Below the pieces are notes generated by a model. The model was not told the origin of the DNA. It did not search any database and worked only from the letters and a program-made list of their open reading frames with translations. From positions 1 to 64,000 of the forward strand of contig CAZPGZ010000015.1 in the NCBI GenBank assembly GCA_964586075.1: 64,000 nt of DNA, written 5' to 3'. Positions 59,772-64,000 of this stretch are shown here, piece after piece (within the stretch, counting starts at the first letter, position 1; the number at the start of each line of letters is the position of its first letter). The DNA is from JBAZLV01 sp964586075 (lineage in GTDB: Bacteria; Nitrospirota; UBA9217). Made by a program: the position numbers and the translations under genes.

Positions 59772-60686
59772 TCATCCCTTGCTTCGTTTTAACTCTTTTT
59801 TCCCGTTGCTTTTTACCGCCTTGCTCTTGCTGGATGCATTTTTCGACAGTACTGCAACCTGACGGTCGGAGCGAAGATCAACGTAGGCGATCTGCAGGTC
59901 GCGCTGCTTTACATCCGCCATCACCTCCGACAGCCTGCGGAGTTTTTCCGCGTACCGGGTGCTGCCGATTTTGAATTCATGGTCGGCATATACAATAGCA
60001 AGCGACTCGGGTGTATTTGCTCTGATATACACATCTTCAAGGCGCCAGCCTCCTTGCCCCGCAATCTCCGACAAAAGCTTTAATGCTTCTCCCAATGCTT
60101 CGGCAGACGCCTGTTCTCCGAATCGTACCCGGCAGTCCCTGATCGCGATAACAGGGAGCGGCCAAGCTCCTGCCGTTTCTTTTGCAAACCGCTCAATAAC
60201 AACTCCCTCGCTGTCCATCAGAAACCGTCCCGCAGCGGTTTCCAGAAGCGCGTGTGGCGTCCGTTCAGTAACAACCATGCTGACCCTGTTCGGCAAGCTG
60301 CGGCTGATGCTGACGGATTTAATCCAGGGGTTTGCCTGCGCTCGTCTGACAGCGGCATCGAGGTCCACCCGAAAAATATTTTCTCCGGTAAATGCTCCGG
60401 CGATTTTTTTCAGCTCTGCTTCGTCGAGCTGCTTTACGCCTCTGACGTCCACACCGGCTATTTGGAACAACTCTGCGCGCATGACGGTCCGATATGCCTG
60501 CCAGCCCAGCCAGCTTCCCGCCGCAATGACCACCGCTGCAAGAAGCATAACCATGACGGTTTTGATTTGGCCGGTCGCGGCCCCTTGGCGAGGAGCGTCA
60601 CGCCGCACCACCGCGCGTTTTACCGTCACACGATTTCTTGCCGATCGGTCTCTTCGAGGAACTCTTACGTTTTTATAATCCCGCAT
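59772..60686 (-). CDS. ftsQ: cell division protein FtsQ
   Basis: FtsQ is a bitopic inner-membrane protein of the divisome. The 304-residue product has a basic cytoplasmic tail (about 1-40), a membrane helix (about 43-63), a POTRA domain (FQIAGVDVRGVKQLDEAEL) and the beta domain with RSLPNRVSMVVTERTPHALL. A basic, Lys/Ser-rich C-terminus (NASSKSKAVKSNGKKELKRSKG-like) is longer than in many homologues. It stands between ddl and ftsA. Confidence 0.94.
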   Translation of the reverse strand: MRDYKNVRVPRRDRSARNRVTVKRAVVRRDAPRQGAATGQIKTVMVMLLAAVVIAAGSWLGWQAYRTVMRAELFQIAGVDVRGVKQLDEAELKKIAGAFTGENIFRVDLDAAVRRAQANPWIKSVSISRSLPNRVSMVVTERTPHALLETAAGRFLMDSEGVVIERFAKETAGAWPLPVIAIRDCRVRFGEQASAEALGEALKLLSEIAGQGGWRLEDVYIRANTPESLAIVYADHEFKIGSTRYAEKLRRLSEVMADVKQRDLQIAYVDLRSDRQVAVLSKNASSKSKAVKSNGKKELKRSKG

Positions 60687-60756
60687 GCTCCCTTTCGGAC
60701 GTCAGCATCTGAATAACCGATACCAAGCATCCCCGGGTCTTCAATCCGGAGTGCGA

Positions 60757-61698
60757 TCAACGATTCTCCGCATCCTGCCCAGCTACCGCCAACCGCATAA
60801 TTTCCTCCACCAAATCCGGAAACGATATTCCCACGCCTTTTGCTATTTCGGGCAGCAGGCTTGTGGCTGTCATCCCCGGAAGGGTGTTGACTTCAAGAAT
60901 ATAGGGCGCTCCGGATTCGTCGATAATGAAATCGACCCGGCTGTACCCACGGCAGCCTATCGCGCGGTGTGCGGCAAGGCCTGCTTCGAGCGTCCTTTTG
61001 TATACCAAATCCGGTATTCGCGCCGGGAAAAAATGATCGGACATGCCCTGCTCATATTTAGCCGCGTAATCATAAAAAGCGCGCTTCGGAACAATTTCAA
61101 TTGCACCCAGAGCACGGTTTCCGAGAATGCCGACCTGCACTTCCTTGCCTTGTATAAATTTTTCTACCAAGACTTCATCGCCGTATTGAAACGCCAGGTC
61201 AATCGCCGGTGCAATGTCTTCTTTTTTGAAAACAAGGCTTACTCCGACGCTCGAACCTTCGGCATGAGGTTTGATCACCGCGGGAAATTTCAGCTCATCG
61301 AACAGCGCGGGTACCGCGTCTTTCGCGCCCTTATAAATTACTTCGTACGGACCCACCAGCAGCCCTTTTGCCCTGAAGATCTCCTTGGAGACGGTCTTGT
61401 TCATTCCAAGCGCGCTTGCGAGGATGCCGGACCCCGTGTAGGGGATTCCCATGACTTCCAGCATGCCCTGGATAGCGCCGTCCTCGCCGAACTTGCCGTG
61501 CAGTGCGATAAAGGCCGCATCAATCGAACTGTTCTGGATCTTTTCGGCCGCATCCCTGCCAATATCGATGGAAACAGCATGATACCCTTTTTCCTGCAAC
61601 GCATTCAAAATGGCAGTTCCGCTGGCGAGCGATACGGTTCGCTCGGATGACAGACCGCCCATCAATACGCCGATTTTCCTGTTTGCCAATATCTTCAT
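60757..61698 (-). CDS. ddl: D-alanine-D-alanine ligase
   Basis: This ATP-grasp enzyme makes D-Ala-D-Ala for the wall precursor. The 313-residue product has the N-terminal GGLSSERTVSLASG, the ATP-grasp core with EGSSVGVSLV and a C-terminal metal site EVNTLPGMTATSLLPEIAKG. Its position between murB and ftsQ is the usual one for dcw clusters. Confidence 0.95.
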   Translation of the reverse strand: MKILANRKIGVLMGGLSSERTVSLASGTAILNALQEKGYHAVSIDIGRDAAEKIQNSSIDAAFIALHGKFGEDGAIQGMLEVMGIPYTGSGILASALGMNKTVSKEIFRAKGLLVGPYEVIYKGAKDAVPALFDELKFPAVIKPHAEGSSVGVSLVFKKEDIAPAIDLAFQYGDEVLVEKFIQGKEVQVGILGNRALGAIEIVPKRAFYDYAAKYEQGMSDHFFPARIPDLVYKRTLEAGLAAHRAIGCRGYSRVDFIIDESGAPYILEVNTLPGMTATSLLPEIAKGVGISFPDLVEEIMRLAVAGQDAENR

Positions 61699-61733
61699 GA
61701 GAATCCTTTTCGCAGCAGGTGAATGCTCCGGTT

Positions 61734-62642
61734 CTAATCTTCTCCGATGATTTTTATCTCCGGTTCGAGCCGCACTCCATGGACATCCAGAACCGTCTGT
61801 TTTACGATGTCCATCAAGGCAAGCACGTCGGAGGCCCGCGCAACGCCCGTCGTCACGATGAAATTTGCGTGCTTGTCCGAAACCTGAGCGCCGCCCACCG
61901 TTTTACCTTTGAGCCCCGCCAGTTCGATCAATCTGCCTGCGGACTGTTCAGCAGGATTTTTGAACACGGACCCGGCGTTGGGATATCCCTGGGGCTGTCG
62001 CTGTTTTCTCGTTGTGAGAAGCTCCAAGACGCGCGCGCCGACTTTTTCCCGATGACCGCGTCGCAGGATCAGCCGCGCCGCCAGCACAATCCATCCTTCC
62101 TGCACTGAAGAGGTACGGTATCCGAAACCCAGTTCGTCCCCTCCTTTGGTCAGCACTCCTTCCTCGGGTGAGAGGAGGGTCACCGATTCGGTAATATCGC
62201 CGATTTCTCCGAGCGCGGTGCCCGCATTCATCCTGATGGCGCCCCCTACCGTGCCCGGTATGCCGGCGGCAAATTCAAGGCCTGCATAACCTTTTTCAAC
62301 AGCAACCGCAAGGAGCTTTGCCATCAGTGCGCCGGCTTCCGCGGAGATGAGCGCAAAGCTCCCGCCAATGGAACGATACTCCCGCTCTATAGCGACCGCA
62401 TTCAATCGTTTGAGACTGATCACCACTCCCCGGTAACCACCGTCCCGCACAAGAAGATTGGTCCCGCTGCCGAGGATAAAGTATTTTAGGTTCTGCTCCT
62501 TGATGCTTTTTAAAAGCAACAGGAGGTCTTCGCTGTTGTCCGGACACGCAAAAAAGTCCGCCGGGCCGCCGATTTTAAACGAAGTGTGTCGGCTCATCGG
62601 CTCGTTTTTGCGCAGCTCTCCCTTTATATCAAGGATGGCCAT
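61734..62642 (-). CDS. murB: UDP-N-acetylenolpyruvoylglucosamine reductase
   Basis: MurB reduces the enolpyruvyl group to give UDP-MurNAc with NADPH and FAD. The 302-residue product shows the FAD-binding YFILGSGTNLLVRDGGYRG, the GIPGTVGGAIRMNAG signature, and the type II-like Ser/Asn region PQGYPNAGSVFKNP. The start overlaps the murC stop by 14 nt, so the two are co-translated. Confidence 0.95.
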   Translation of the reverse strand: MAILDIKGELRKNEPMSRHTSFKIGGPADFFACPDNSEDLLLLLKSIKEQNLKYFILGSGTNLLVRDGGYRGVVISLKRLNAVAIEREYRSIGGSFALISAEAGALMAKLLAVAVEKGYAGLEFAAGIPGTVGGAIRMNAGTALGEIGDITESVTLLSPEEGVLTKGGDELGFGYRTSSVQEGWIVLAARLILRRGHREKVGARVLELLTTRKQRQPQGYPNAGSVFKNPAEQSAGRLIELAGLKGKTVGGAQVSDKHANFIVTTGVARASDVLALMDIVKQTVLDVHGVRLEPEIKIIGED

Positions 62643-64000
62643 GTTTCAGTTTCTCCAGAACCTGTTCGCCGATTTTCCAGACGTCCCCCGCCCCCAGTGT
62701 CAGCAGCAGATCGCCTTTTTTGACCGCACCAACCAGATACTCGACGACCGCTCCCCGATCAGGCATAAAAAGAACATCCTTGTGTCCGTGTTTCTTTATG
62801 CCTTCATAGAGTGCCTGGCCTGACACGCCGGGAATCGGTTTCTCACCCGCAGCATAGATGTCCAGAAGGATGACCTTGTCGGCTTGGTTGAACGAGGTAA
62901 AAAAATCCTTGAACAGATGTTGCGTCCTTGTGTACCGATGGGGCTGGAACACGACCACAACCCTGCGGTCCATGCCGGACGCTGCCGCTGCAAGGGTCGC
63001 CTTTATTTCCGTGGGATGGTGGCCATAGTCATCCACCACAGTCACACCATTCACATCGCCCTTGATCTGGAACCGCCGCTGCACACCGCTGAATTCCCTG
63101 ATGGCTTTGCGTATGACTTCAAGGTCAACGTCCAGCTCCCGCGCCACGGCAATTGCGGCAAGGCTGTTGTTGATGTTGTGAACTCCGGGAACGGAAAGCT
63201 CAAACAGTCCAAGATCGGTGCCATGATGCACGACTTTGAATGTTGATCCCAGGCCGTGCAGCGCAGCGTCCCGCGCCTGATAATCCGCCTGCGAACTCAA
63301 GCCGTAGGTCTGATAGCGTTTTTGTATCTGCGGTATAAGCGATTGGATATGGGGCTGGTCAAGGCACAGGACCGACACGCCGTAGAAAGGCACTTTATTG
63401 ACAAACGTGAGAAATGCCTGTTTGATTTCGTCGATGTCTTTATAATAATCGAGATGCTCCTCGTCAATGGTCGTCACCACCGCAATCGTCGGCGACAGTT
63501 TGAGGAAACTCCCGTCGCTTTCATCAGCTTCAGCTACAAGAAACTCACCCTGGCCGAGTTTGGCGTTCGTTCCCAGGCTGTTGAGCTTGCCGCCGATCAC
63601 GACAGTGGGGTCGATGCCACCCGCCGCAAGCACCGTGGCCACCATGGAAGTCGTTGTGGTTTTTCCGTGAGCTCCGGCAATGGCCACGCCGTATTTAAGT
63701 CGCATCAGCTCGGCAAGCATCTCGGCCCGGGGAATTACCGGAATCTGTTTTTCTCTCGCCGCGACCACCTCAACGTTTTCTCTGGTAACTGCAGACGAAA
63801 TCACCACAACATGGGGGGAGGTAATGTTCGCCGCGTTGTGTCCGATGGTTATCACACCGCCCAGTCTTCTGAGCCGCTCGGTGGTGTCCGACTCTTTCAT
63901 GTCCGAGCCCGAGACCCTGTATCCGAGATTCAGGAGCACTTCGGCAATGCCGCTCATCCCGATGCCGCCGATGCCTACAAAATGAATATGTTTAATTTTT
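62629..64000 (-). CDS. murC: UDP-N-acetylmuramate-L-alanine ligase, partial at window end
   Basis: MurC adds L-alanine to UDP-MurNAc. The reading frame stays open to the window edge: upstream of the internal Met at 63957 it encodes KIKHIHFVGIGGIG, the N-terminal MurC strand, so only a few residues are missing. The ATP-binding GAHGKTTTTSM, the catalytic-domain DDYGHHPTEI and QPHRYTRT signatures are clear. The gene ends with murB in a 14-nt overlap. Preceding genes of the dcw cluster lie outside the window. Confidence 0.96.
   Translation of the reverse strand, partial: KIKHIHFVGIGGIGMSGIAEVLLNLGYRVSGSDMKESDTTERLRRLGGVITIGHNAANITSPHVVVISSAVTRENVEVVAAREKQIPVIPRAEMLAELMRLKYGVAIAGAHGKTTTTSMVATVLAAGGIDPTVVIGGKLNSLGTNAKLGQGEFLVAEADESDGSFLKLSPTIAVVTTIDEEHLDYYKDIDEIKQAFLTFVNKVPFYGVSVLCLDQPHIQSLIPQIQKRYQTYGLSSQADYQARDAALHGLGSTFKVVHHGTDLGLFELSVPGVHNINNSLAAIAVARELDVDLEVIRKAIREFSGVQRRFQIKGDVNGVTVVDDYGHHPTEIKATLAAAASGMDRRVVVVFQPHRYTRTQHLFKDFFTSFNQADKVILLDIYAAGEKPIPGVSGQALYEGIKKHGHKDVLFMPDRGAVVEYLVGAVKKGDLLLTLGAGDVWKIGEQVLEKLKHGHP

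Noticed and set aside
1..64000. tRNA, rRNA, CRISPR array or insertion sequence
   Set aside because: I searched the intergenic gaps by eye and saw no cloverleaf, no regularly spaced repeats and no transposase.

Overview
The window is about 64 kb of a Gram-negative, probably flagellated bacterium. Outer-membrane genes (mlaA, pldA, a beta-barrel protein), lipoproteins, hopanoid genes, a complete-looking run of dcw genes, chemotaxis genes behind sigma-28-type promoters, and a corrinoid methyltransferase plus a RACo-type corrinoid activator all fit an anaerobic Nitrospirota- or Desulfobacterota-like lineage. The lineage is inference; there is no rRNA or tRNA gene in the window to settle it.

Layout. 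(1) 1-11.7 kb, visibly more AT-rich than the rest: a beta-barrel gene cut by the window start, then hpnJ-hpnK-EamA-hpnA-hpnI-mlaA (hopanoid side-chain synthesis plus outer-membrane lipid transport), glycogen phosphorylase, outer-membrane phospholipase A, and two small exported proteins on the minus strand. Two very long perfect palindromes lie inside hpnK and hpnI. (2) 12-25.5 kb: hybrid histidine kinase, ABC-F protein, chemoreceptor with a sigma-28 promoter, ppnP, a short Nramp-like membrane protein, ettA, a MoeB/ThiF-like enzyme, a DUF2156 protein, ppsR and a tandem UspA protein. (3) 25.6-35.6 kb, cation and corrinoid region: a Na,K-ATPase-like P2-type pump, a CH3-H4folate corrinoid methyltransferase, a winged-helix/PD-(D/E)XK protein, then a sigma-70 promoter, a yybP-ykoY (Mn2+) riboswitch and its terminator ahead of a Ca2+/Mn2+-type P-ATPase, followed by a TerC/YjbE-family protein. 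(4) 35.9-44.2 kb: diguanylate cyclase response regulator, peptidase E-like protein, cheW and a second chemoreceptor behind a sigma-28 promoter, the RACo-like protein, an NlpC/P60 lipoprotein and a cysteine-rich DUF3109 protein. (5) 44.5-47.5 kb: polyamine operon speD-speE-decarboxylase behind a strongly folded leader. (6) 47.5-57.2 kb: accessory genes including Usp, Tat-exported nitroreductase, LysR regulator with a nucleoside transporter, TPR protein, metallo-beta-lactamase fold protein and TrmJ. (7) 57.2-64 kb, minus strand: division and wall cluster murC-murB-ddl-ftsQ-ftsA-ftsZ, with murC running off the window end.

Functional links. HpnI, HpnK and HpnJ form a known three-step path from bacteriohopanetetrol to its cyclitol ether; MlaA and PldA both act on misplaced outer-membrane phospholipid, so the first 10 kb looks like an envelope-lipid region. 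The riboswitch ties the second P-type ATPase to manganese, and the TerC neighbour fits the same theme. The methyltransferase and RACo-like activator belong to corrinoid one-carbon chemistry such as the Wood-Ljungdahl pathway, although no CODH/ACS gene is present here. The best candidates for a closer look are the palindromes in hpn genes, the Mn2+ switch with an explicit alternative fold, the animal-like P2C pump, the winged-helix nuclease-like protein and the speD leader.
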